A stretch of 64,000 nt of DNA. Source: Trileptium ribeirensis. Lineage: Eukaryota; Nematoda; Enoplea; Enoplida; Thoracostomopsidae. The stretch lies in NCBI GenBank assembly GCA_030248225.1, contig JASANE010020322.1, forward strand, positions 1 through 64,000, given 5' to 3'. The position numbers and the translations under genes were made by a program. Below the pieces are notes generated by a model. It did not search any database, was not told where the DNA came from, and worked only from the letters and a program-made list of their open reading frames with translations. Positions within the stretch are counted from its first letter, which is position 1. Each line of letters opens with the position of its first letter. This document shows positions 34,801 to 46,800 of the stretch, piece after piece.

Positions 34801-37800
34801 GAAAGGGTACCTAAAGGTGGGCGCAGCGGGACCGGTCCGGGCTCAAGTGAAAGCCTGGGTTGCAAAGAATCTAACGAGGTCGTGGAGTTATTTAATTAAA
34901 TGTGCTTTATTTGCTATACATATAGGTTATTTCCTCATAAGTCCGTGGATCCCGGTAGGGTTTTCACGAGACGGGTCTCATTAGAAAGACCGTGAAATTT
35001 CCTGCCTTAAATGTTGAGTCCTCAAATCCCGAATTGTCAAGGGTTCCGGAGTGATGGGGCCGGAGCCGCTACTTTCGATTCCAAATCTTCATAGATTTTC
35101 TTATACTGTTATTAGCTAAACTAGCCAACGAAAATGATAGCTGTAGGAGAATCATGTTCACGCACATAGACATACCTGTCAATACCTAGCTCGAAACGGG
35201 GCGCCATTGCTTCAAAGATCCCTGAATTCTATCCCGGTCGGTCGCGGGTGGGGTTTTGCATTATTTCCATTGGGCGTATCCGCCACTGTCTCAAAGGAAC
35301 GTCTTTGAAACCTCGGATGTAACCAATCGTTTTCAGGTGGCGTTCGCTCGTCCGCACCGTCTTTTTCATGTTAATGGCGAGGTTGCATTTAGTATTTGCT
35401 TCACAAGACGACTGATTTGCATTCGCAGCAATAATGCGCAAGCCATTTGATTTGTTGTACCGCAGCTTCAGTTTTGAGATTCGATCGTTGACCCTTACAG
35501 GCATATAGATTCGAATTTTGTCGCGGTCCAGTTTGGAAACGCCTACAATTCGCCGCATAGGTGAACGCTAAAAACCGAGAACGAGTGGATGTCGCTGACC
35601 TTGACTGACCATGTGTCAGCGCCGTACAAGAAAATCGAACAAATGCATGCTTCGAACGCTGTTGTTTTTGTGGCGATTGAGATCTCGCGTTTGCACTAAA
35701 GATTTTTGTGCAGTTGGTGGAAAGCAATCGAGACGCTAGCAATTCGGTTACAAATGTCGGCCTTTGGTAATGCATTGTCGGTGATTATGGATCCCAGATA
35801 GCAAAATCTGTCGACGTTCTTTATAGCTTCATCGTTGAGGGAGATTCTGGGTTGCGCTGTACAGCAACAGGTCATGATCTTAGTCTTTCGGGGGTTTATT
35901 TGTAAACTAACTGTGCTGCTGCGCTCTTGTAGTAGGTTTAGCGCTCTTTGCAGCTCGGCCTCGGCTTATGCTAGTATGGCAACATCGTCGCCGTAGTCAA
36001 GATCTAGTATGCGAGCTTCATCGAAACTCCAGGACATCGGGTACACAGTTCTGTAGCACCCAGACGACTACATAAAATATGTATACTTGCAGGGAGACAA
36101 GACACACACAGAATAGTACACACAAACAGAAGAGACACAAAACACAGAATACATAAACATACACGCATTATACACACAGAGACGCACACACCAGCACATA
36201 GAAAAAGACAGACCTAGCAAAGACGTACACACAGACACCTATACAACCGGTACATAAACACGTACACAGGTACACAATGATCCACGCAAAAGTTCGCAAT
36301 AGGCCATTCAACACAGAAACAGGCAAATACACGCAAATGTACACAGGGGCATGCACGCCCTCTGGGACACACATACACATATAAAACATGCACTCATAAA
36401 CAGCGACACCGGCTGGCCGAAAGTTTGTATTAATGGTCTGTGGGTCGTTTTAGAGCGAACCGAGCTGCAGACACCCCCGGTCATAGACCTGGTTACTAAT
36501 TTATATCAATATTTTGAATTGAAATGGCGCCAAAGAAATTTCTCTAGGTTATAGTCATTGTAACATTAAGTTAAAAGATTTTTGAATATTCATAAGCAGC
36601 ATGGAGCATTGTCCGTCGTGTAACTGCCACGGTTCGGAATATTCATACAGTACTCTATGAAAATCACCGTAGCTCGCTTGTTGGGTCTAAAATAGAATTA
36701 TATTAATACCTTTGAAACTCGCTCGAGGCATGCTCGCGTTTGGTCGAAACACTTTCGCACCTTGCTGGACATTCGCTTACCTAAAAGGACACATTTATTT
36801 TTGGTGAACACTGTATGTCCATGTAGATGCGCGCACCCTATTTTACAGAGAGTTTGTTCTTATTTACAGTATGTGTATAAAAATATTGTAATACTTGTAC
36901 ATACGTCCTGGTAATGATCAGAATACTTACAGTGTCATTGGTTTTAACCCAATTGCATTCAGTTTCAGGAGGAAGAATAAAGAAAGAATAGACGTATTGG
37001 TGCGTTATACCAGATAATAATTTTATACACAAGTATCTATTTCATTTTTCGACTATCGTTTACTAGAAGCAAAAATGGCGAAGGCAACCAATCCACACCA
37101 GTCAATCCAACCATCGCTAAATGTGTTCAGGTCATCGAATTGCGTCATATGGAACAAATATGGGGGTCAAGACTGTTTCGAGTGCGGTCTGTGCGCTGGA
37201 TGGATTCATTTTGCGTGTTCGTCAGTTCGAAATAACAAATCGCTAAAGGCTGTAACAGAGGGCGAATACATCCTCGCCGTGTGTCTAGCTTGCCAGAAAT
37301 TTGCTCGCAACCGATGTAATGATAAGCTGAATGGAGCGCCGCCAACTCCGGTCCAACCCAGCGATGACCGTCTCGAAAAGATAGATCGTCAGCTGGAAAC
37401 GCTAACACAGTCGCTCGCCAACATTGCTACATCTCGAGCAACCGACGATAAGGCAACAACAAACCAAAACGCTCATACGCATTCCATGCCTAAGTCGAAC
37501 GCTTCGCATGCCGCAAAAAACATTGTAAACCAAGTGCACGAAGCTTCCAGTGATGATGGCGCCAAGCATCAACATTGTCTCGTGTTTTCCGGAGTTCCTG
37601 AAAGCTGAAAAGATCTCCAGATAGTTTCCGATATTTGCCATCGTCTCGACCCATTAGCGGAGGTTGAATATGTTTTTCGCATGGGACTGCTGAACGCTAC
37701 AAAGCGCAAGAACGATCGTAACGAACGTTCTACTGCTCCACGACTGCTCAAAGTTCGTTTTCGAGCTTCTACAGTAGCACGCTCTGTCCAGCAGCAAGCA

Positions 37801-40800
37801 CCGCGTTTAAAAGAGATGCCTGAGTAAAAAGGTATCTACATACACCGGTCAATGTAGACAGAAGAGCGAAATCAACTTCTGCCGCTAGGCGCAAAACTTA
37901 TGAGCTGAACATGACCGCTGGCAAAAACTCGAACAACCGGGACAAATTCGTCGTTGAGAATGAAAAATTAGTTCTTTATAAAGACTGCACTTTCGCTAAT
38001 GGCAGACTTGTCGGTGGAAAGCGTTGCAACGTGGATTATGAATATATTACACATGATGGTAAAGTTACATTACAGGTAAACTAGAGCAGGGAATAAATAC
38101 GCATTTATTCTATAACAGTCATATTGAGTGTAAGTTTCTTAATGCCCGGAGTCTGCGTAACAAAATTCCTGAGCTTCATTCTATTTTGCACAGCAAACTA
38201 TTCCAGCTTTTAGCTATTTGTGATACATGGCTAAGTAACGAATTCCCCTCTTCATTATTTGACTGCGGAAATTATACAGTGTATCGTAAAGACAGAATCG
38301 AATGCAGATGTGGCGGAGTAGCTTTTGCCTTTACAAAGACATAACGCATACCATCGTCAGTTTTTCACAGCCAGAATTTGACTCGCTGGAAATTATAGCG
38401 CTTGATATTTTTGTTCCACTAAACATAGGGTGGCATGTGTATACAGGTCGCCGCAATGCGACGCTGCACATATGGCGCGTTTGTGTAGCTCCCTAAAACG
38501 TCTGTGTGAGGTTACCTGTCCTGTTACTATACTAGGTGATTTTAGTTTACCCGATATTACTGGACAGAATATTCTTGGTCAAAAACTTCTATTAACACTC
38601 GCTTTATGGAAAACATACAAGAATTAGGCTTACATCAGATGGTATCATTTCCCACACGAATGGGGAAGTGCATTGATCTGGTGCTGACAACATCGCCATT
38701 GAATGTGTCAAGCATAACTAGAGGGGAAGAACTTTCCGATCATACATCGGTTCATTTTCATCTATCAGGATTTAACAATGATACAGCGAGTCAGCCTGTG
38801 TTTGTTTACGATTTTAAGAACACTAATTTTCAAAGCCTAAATAACTATTTGTTTTCAGTTAATTGGGATATTGTTTTAAGCAGTTTATTTAGGATAGAGG
38901 AGAAGTGGAATATCTTTATACAGATTTTAAACGACGCTGTTGAAAAACTCACACCTAAACAAAAAGTAGACTCAAAAAAGGTAGTTTTAGGTACCCTATT
39001 TTCCTCATATTACTGCTCAAACGAAAAGCAAAGCTATGGAGGATAGTTAACTAACCTCAAATTTCGATGGCTATAACAAACTTAGTTTAAAATGCTCTAA
39101 GGCTATTGCTCGTCTTAAACGTGCTCTAGAAACAAACGTTATTAATAGTGGGAATCGTAATGATCTTCTTAGATACGTTAAAAACAGATTGTACTCCAAA
39201 TCAGGTATTGGTGCTTTGCTTGCATCAAACGGTGGATTAGTTACTGACGACAAAACTCGCACTGATATTTTGGCGAGCGCTTTTTCTTCAGTTTTTGTTG
39301 ATGACGCCGAACAGTATCCAACAGTTCAAACCACTATTGTTTCTGATAATAGCTTGTCTTGGGTTACCTTTTCTCCATAAATTGTTCATATATTTATGGG
39401 GTGTTTGAAATCAAAACATAGCCACTCTCCCGACGGCTATACACAATACTTTCTTAAATATGCCAGGGATTCGCTTTGCTTTCCTCTTGCCCATATTTTC
39501 TAGCATTCATTTGTAAATGCCCGCTTACCAAGAGGCTGACTATGTGCTGACATAGTTCCATTATACAAAAAAGGCGATTCATCTCTTGTGTTAAATTATA
39601 GACCTCCATCATTACTTTCTAACTGTTGTAAAATTACGGAGTTCATTATTAATAATCGTATACAGTCTTATTTGCGTTGCAATAATATAATTAATCCAAA
39701 CCAACATGGTTTTGTGTCAAAGAAATCAACATGTGCTCACTTGCTTGAATCTGATAACGATTGGTCAAATGTATTAGACAATGGAAAATCAGTTGATATT
39801 GTGTACATTGATTTTGCAAAAGCGTTTGATACCGTTTCGCATGTCAATCTGGATCACAAAATTTCATGTATAGGTATGTATTACTTTCGCAGTTTTGAAT
39901 TGGAGCTACTTTTCTCAGCGGAAGATCGTTCATAGTTACATTGAATAATACATAATTCAAATTCACAAAAGGTTCTATCTGGAGTGCCTCAAGCAGCGTC
40001 CTAGGGCCTGCTTTTTTTCTGATGTATAAATGTGTTGCTTGTTGCTTAAATAATGTCAAGTATAAACTTTTTGCAGGCGACATTAAGTTATATGTGTATA
40101 CGTCAAACTGCAACGATGACAATGCTCCGACTCATCTGTAAAAAGCACTTATCTCTTTGGAACAATGGGCAAAATCCTAGAAACATTCTATTTCAGTCTC
40201 GAAATGCAACATTTTTACACTTGGGCAAAAATAACCTCAAATTTCAAAATAGTTTGCAAGGGAATGTAATTTCCTGTGTTTCCGGGTGTAAAGACCTAGG
40301 TGTAATAATTAGCTCATACCTCAAATTTGAGACGCACTGCAATGTCATCGTTGCAAAAGCATATTGTATAATCAATATGTTATTTAACTGCTTCATTCAC
40401 AGTTACTCAGAGCCATTAATACTGTCGTATTTATTGTATGTTCGACCAATATTGGAATATTCTAGCCAAGTTTGATCACCGTGTTATTTGCTCGAAATAG
40501 ATAAGTTAGAGAAAGTGCAACGGTATTTCACCAGAAGGCTAGCCATAAGGTTTGGTATCTTCGATATATCGTATAAGCAACGGCTAACATACATACTTCA
40601 AGTTAGAACCTCTAGAACTACGTGGTTTAAAACACCACCTTATTCTAGTTTTCAAAAGTCTTAATTATGAAACTGATAGCTATCATAGCTTTTTTGAAAT
40701 TTTCCTCAACACGAATACGTGTGGTCACGAAAGAAAACTAATAAAACCAAAGTTTCATTCAAACTGTTATAAACATAGCTTCGCGATGAGAAGTATCGAT

Positions 40801-43800
40801 GCGTGGAATAAATTATCTAGTTTTGTTTGCTGTGAACCTCTCGTAGGATCATCCGACTGCAGAAAATTCAAAATACTTTTAAACAAGCTTGACTTGACCC
40901 AATTTTTACAGTTTAATATAAACTTTTTTAGTAATTATTTGAAATGCTATTTACGCCCTTAATAAATATTAATCTTGTGCTCTATATTTTCACCGAATGC
41001 AAGTGGACTTGCTTCCTTTCGGATGAATTTATGTTTATTAACTTGTCTTTTATTTTTTAAAATTTACTTATGCGTTCATTTTATGATTTGTTACCCGAAA
41101 ATCGGGGAGTGCTGGAGGTTGACCTGAGGAAGCCAAAATTTAGCTGGCGGTCATAACCTGGAGTAACTTCCGAAATCCTGAGAGGAGCTGGAAAATCCCA
41201 GGAGGCCTAGCCTTTTGTGGAGAAGCCAGTGCACAGCTACGAGGGATTCCGAAATCTGTATCCACACTATGCCTTTTGCAAATGCAAATAATTTTTAGAA
41301 TTACCCCGAATTGGCATTTCATTTTCACACCAAAAGAAATCACATATCTCTTAAAGTTCTTTTATTTCCAGAATATGAACTCGTTTCCAAATCTGCGCGA
41401 AGCATTAGCGTGGGTTTATTAAGGCTAATATTTGCCGCTGGTAATTAAATATGGCACCTTTTATGTATTATATATTATTAAATTCAAAGTTACGCTTTAA
41501 TAACTCTACCTCTTTACCATATTAGTTTTCTGTCACCGGCTCACCTTGTGTACCAATAATTTTCACTTCTCGAATCATTTCAGAGGTACAGGCTATTTAT
41601 TGCGACAACGTTTTCGGACGTCTTCGAGTACATTCAGTGGAGGAAGTGACCCTGATGAAGGCATAAACGCCGAAACCAATAGTGACGAAATTATTACGTC
41701 GCCTTCAAAGTGGCCGGGTAAGCCACAATACTGTTAAATCCATACAAGCAGGGAATGGCTGTGATTTATGCTGTTTTGATCTTCAATAAAAAGTTATTGG
41801 CATATGTCTATTCGAGAGCGGTTAAACTATAAGAAAGATTGCCTAAATATGAACGTCATATATTGGCCGTGTTGCATTTAAGTGTTTTATGTCGCCAATA
41901 TCTAGCAGGTATTGCGAAAATTAGTACAACTCGTCTGGAAACTGTGCTACAAGACCTATCATAGCATTCCGAATGATTTTACGACTATACATAAACGTAA
42001 GTACATATAAGCTTGTTTAGTGTTAAGTTGTCGAGTAAGCGTTAAAGTTGAACACCTTTGATATTTTACCGCAGATTGTAGTTGAAATAGTTCATTAAAT
42101 ACAGTGTAAAATGTATTTGTTTTTCCGACATTAGCAGTTTAGGTAAGCACGTCGCATCAAATAATTTGACTCACTGTAGAATAACGCAATAAAAAAGACT
42201 TATTTTTATTTTGTTTTACCTTTAAACATTGAAACAGCGTTTGCGTCACAATGTTTTAAATTTTACGGAACATGTCCAATGATTGGGCTTTTTATTTTGT
42301 ATGTACACACAGAATAATTAATTACAATTTATACAATAAGATAAGGCTGCTGTCGAATGATTTCGGTTACAACAGTGCACCTGTGGTTTATTTATAAAAG
42401 GAAATAAGCTTATTGTAACTAAATAAGCTAAGAAAAACGTAACTTCTTAATGAAATTTAACTTGTCTCTGGTTCACGTCGGCGGAAACAAATTTTTGTTC
42501 GACTTTTGAGTACGAAAACTAGACTGTTCCGAGCTCTGACATAGCTATATATTTGTTTGCCGTTGTCAGCGTAATTAATATCTTAATAAGCCAGAACTTC
42601 ATATGTTTGGATTGTGTAATACGGTTAATGTGTGCTGCTGAACGGAATTCTTTGAAATTTTAGCACTTAGTTTTCGCTCCTCAATTTGAACGCTCCTTTA
42701 TGTTATTTGTACTTATATTTCTAGTTTTTGGCAATGTTTTAGGCGTCCATACGCTCGTAACGCTTCTGACCACTGAGCGCGATCGTGACACTGGCGATGG
42801 CAGTTGCAGTTCGCTAAATCTGCGACTCTTGCTCGCCGAAGTATGGGTCGGTGTATATCTAGCGCTGTTTACTTATGCATTTGTTGCGTACGATAGTCGT
42901 TGGCTCTTTCGTCTTGTAGCTCATGCTATCGATTCGAAAATGTTCGGCGAAGTGTTTGGTGGAGGTGGCGAGCGACGTATGATCGTAGTAGATTCGAGCG
43001 CAAGCAGCAAATCGAAGACGGGTCAGCAGCCACCCGCGCGTAAGTCGGATGTTCGTAAACAGTTTTACATGAACTTTAATCTTTATAGAAGAGGCTAAGA
43101 TTTTGTGCAGTCAATGGGTTCCATATTACAGCACAGTTCTCATATTCCTGAATACTTAAAATCGTGTGAACCCTTACGGCTTCTGTATATTAGTTGAAAA
43201 TTTTGCCAGCGGTTATAATCAGGGGCCCTCTTGGCTCGGAATTCATGGAATCGAATTTTGTCAAGTTTCTAAATTGCAAGAGGAACTGTGAAACCACGAT
43301 GCTACCAACGCAAATAATATTTTTCATGGTAAAACATAAAATTGACTGATAAATTCTTGCGGGAACCTAGCATATGCATATATTCAACGTTTTTAAAGAA
43401 AAAACGCTAAGATTGTTAATATGTCTTCAAAAACGTTGCAAAAGTGTCTCTTTCATCAATATTGTTTTACTTAATTTAACGGATTTCTTAACTTCAGAAA
43501 GAAATTTTTGTGAAAATTTGATGAAGGTTTAGGGCAACTAGAAGTGTTTTGGGACGGGCAAAACTTTAGCCATGGGGCATTTAGTCATGTAAGCCCGAAA
43601 TTTTGCCAAAGGGAGCACAAACTTCGGGAACATGATTTTTGTCAGGGGCGCAGAAAAATGCCAAGCCCTCCCCAAGTATTTTATAGGGTAGCTCTTTCGG
43701 TTCATGGCAATGTTGAATCAAACAATGTTAAGTTCCGCCGATTGAAGCATATAAATCAGAATATTCTTTCTAAAATTAGAAGGCGAAGATATAAATTGGA

Positions 43801-46800
43801 ATATATATTTTGTTTAATGAATGTTGTGGCTATTTACAAAGGGAAAGGTGAGCCGCTTGCTTGTTTGTCGTATCGAGGAGTTCGACTGCTTGAGCACGGC
43901 ATGAAAATCGTTGAAAAAGTAATCGAAGCTCTTCTACCGAATGGTTTAGCAATTTCGAACAATCAATAAAGATTCAGGGTTGGTCGTTCGACAATTGACG
44001 CAGTCTTCATCATCCGACAGCTGCAAGAGCGATATCTTAGTAAGAAACAGTCTATCCATCACATGTTCGTCGATCTGGAAAAAGCTTTCGACCGCATTCC
44101 TCGATCAGCTATTGAATGGGCTCTGCGGAGACAATTGGTTCCTGAGCGACTAATGAAACTGGTCATGGCGACTTACTCTCAAACACGGACAAAAGTGAGC
44201 ACAGCTGCAGGTACAAGCAAAGACTTCAAAATAGATGTTGGTGTACATCAGGGATCTATACTCAGCCCCCTTTTCATCCTGGTAATGGAGGAGGCTACTA
44301 AAAACATCAAAGTAGGACCGCCGTGGGACTTGATGTATGCAGACGATATAGTGCTCTCAGCGGAATCACGCGATGAACTGGATAACAAATTTCTAACTTG
44401 GGATACCAGTTTATCGCACCATGGACTCAAGATCAATCGAGGCAAAACGAAAGTTCTCACCAGCGGCGCAACACCCCAATCGCCCGACAAACCTACTGGC
44501 AGATGGCTGTGCAGCGTATGTCGCACTGGGGTGGGTCGGAACTCCATCTTTTGCCAGGGGTGTCAACTGTGGTGTCACAAGCGATACTCCGGCATTATCG
44601 GCTCTCTTCCACAAATGGTACATTTTTGTTTCCAAGCTGCACTTCCAACAACCTGACGAATACGGCAACACCGGCAGCAACTACCGAAGATGAACTCGCC
44701 ACAGAAACTGTATCACACTTTCAGTATCTAGGGGACACATTGGACTGCAGAGGGGGAGTTGAAGCAGCTGTTCGTGGGGGTGTCGCCGCCGCATGGAAGA
44801 AGTGGCGAACGCTGGCCGGCGTCATGACACAACGTCAAATTCCTTTTCAGCTGAGGTCACAACTCTACAGATCATCCATTCGTCCAGTGTTGTTATATGG
44901 CGCCGAGACGTGGCCGTTGACAATACAACAACAAACCTTGCTACATCGTGCAGAGCTGAAAATGCTGAGGTGGATGCAGCAAATAAAATGGCAGGATATG
45001 GTACCGTCAACGGAAATACTTCGCCGTGCTCAACTGGACGATATTTCTAGTGCACTCAAGCGACATCGACTTCGCTGGTTCGGGCACGTGGCTAGGATTG
45101 AGAATCCTGCATTTAACTACACTATGAACCTTGAAGTACGCGGCGCACGACCAAGAGGACGCCCGAAAAAGACGTGGCGGCAAGTCGTTATGAGTGATAT
45201 CGAGCAATGTGGACTACAGGAGACAGATGCGCTCGGCTGCGTCAAGTGGCGAAATGGTTGGAAACGTCCCACCTCCGTCAGGGGACAACGGACGCAAAAC
45301 GAGGATTAATTGGATTGATTTAATAAAATGATGTGGCAGCTGTTTTCGATGGGTTTAGGGTCGACGCGGTTTTATGGTTTTTCAATGAATTCAGGTTTCA
45401 AGAGGTTTTAAGGCTGTATATGCATCAAACACAGCCTGTTACAGGTAATTAAACAACATGATAACTTAAAAATGAAACCATACTTGGTTCGTTTCACCCT
45501 CGATTGCGAGATACTAGTAATAACGTTCATACAGATGGTAGGTACATCAATGCAGTCGTAACGGTAATGAATGTTTCACACAACCAATATGTTATGCAAT
45601 TATTATGGTCACGAAATGATGATACAAACAGTAGAATATTAGCGTATAATTTCATACAATAGTCTCGTGAATTCGATACCAATGATATAATCATACAGGT
45701 CGGCATGCATAAAATTGGCACTATTAGTAATGTAGCAAAGGTACCACTACTCACAGTAATATTCATCAAATATTACACAAACGATCCATGCAATACAATA
45801 GCCATGAAATCTTAGAAAAGCGCTACTGCTGCTGAAATACAATCATACACAAGAAAATGAATGAAATATTTTACAAATGATATAAATATAGAAATACAAT
45901 TATACATAATGACAAACATTGCACGGACGATACAATTGTAGAAATACATGTACACACAATGGTAGTCACACATTTCAAATACCATACTTACACAATATGA
46001 AAATCGACATAATTATAATAATATATAATATAATAACACATAATATAACACATATATTATAATTTTGCACAAACGGTGTAACTACAAAGTATCAAAAGAG
46101 AAACAATCAATCACTCACACGCACGTAAACTTGGTCCCATTTTGTGTCAATTTCGTGATCCGAATTCTTTTATGTTGTCTGTGACCCTATAGTGAGCTTG
46201 TACACTGATAAATTTAACAGTTAACGATCCAGAATTTACATGTTTGTTACACATGCAACGTGCCAAAATTACTAACTTCTGTGCTGTCCGTTGCACTTTG
46301 TTCGCATTAAATTTTTGCTTCGGTAAAATTGCTTTTTCAGGTCCACCGCTACCTCACAGTATGCAACAACAACAAGGAAATGCTCGTGGTTCCGAAACCA
46401 CTGGTATGTCCCCTGCAACCAGCGGTGGCCGTGAAGAATCGCCACTAAGTATAGACCGACTGTCGAACAGCCTTGTCGATCCCTCAAAACTTCGAGCAAA
46501 ATTTCACGCGCGAGTATTTGGCCCGCCAGCATCTAGCAGTAATCAGCAATCTTTTCCTGATAAAGCAGTCGCAGCTGGACAACAAATTGAAGACCCGAAC
46601 GCTTATGCAAGGAGAGCAACTACTGCTGCTGGACAAAGACGGCGTTCTGCTGGCGGAGGGCGCCGGACCACCATACGGGAAGTATGGATTCAACCGAAAC
46701 GAAGTGTTGTAGCCTATTTTACAGCGAAAGTTAGTGTTTCATTGTAGCCGTCACAAAATCCATATTGAAAGACTTACCTTATCTGCCCACTGTCTACTCC

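Larger units (their letters stand above)
37070..41000 (+). mobile_element. CR1/jockey-superfamily LINE, nearly complete but dead
   Basis: Domains occur in the expected order: Cys-rich ORF1 (37075-37608, continuing in broken frames to about 37840), APE-type endonuclease (about 38120-38800), reverse transcriptase (about 39550-40480) and a C-terminal region to about 40960. There are several frameshifts and stops, and the catalytic FADD is changed to FAGD (40070-40081). No polyA tail is obvious. It lies in the same orientation as the host gene. Confidence 0.88.
28444..41583 (+). other. Intron 9 of the DmX-like gene (13.1 kb)
   Basis: Filled largely by mobile sequence: 6 kb repeat copy 1 (29055-35125), a minus-strand LINE fragment (35229-36050), a CA-rich tract (36065-36400), a near-complete dead CR1-like LINE (37070-41000) and a GC-ended module (41095-41345). 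28444-29050 and 36400-37070 show nothing identifiable. Confidence 0.75.
43094..46340 (+). other. Intron 11 of the DmX-like gene (probable GC-AG)
   Basis: Starts with GCTAAG if the conserved end of exon 11 is kept. Contains a GC-ended module (43385-43690, inverted relative to that in intron 4), an RTE-like LINE (about 43700-45310), and an AT/CATACAA-rich low-complexity tract at 45520-46080. Confidence 0.65.

Noticed and set aside
29055..35125. Helitron or LTR retrotransposon identity for the 6 kb repeat
   Set aside because: I found no 5'/3' repeats, no CTRR-type end close to a terminal hairpin, and no helicase, integrase or reverse transcriptase trace.
36004..36389. Cys/Val-rich minus-strand ORFs (61 and 73 codons) that look like membrane or conotoxin-like peptides
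   Set aside because: They are translations of a CA-rich low-complexity tract; the pattern follows from ACACA repeats and there is no signal peptide plus mature domain structure.
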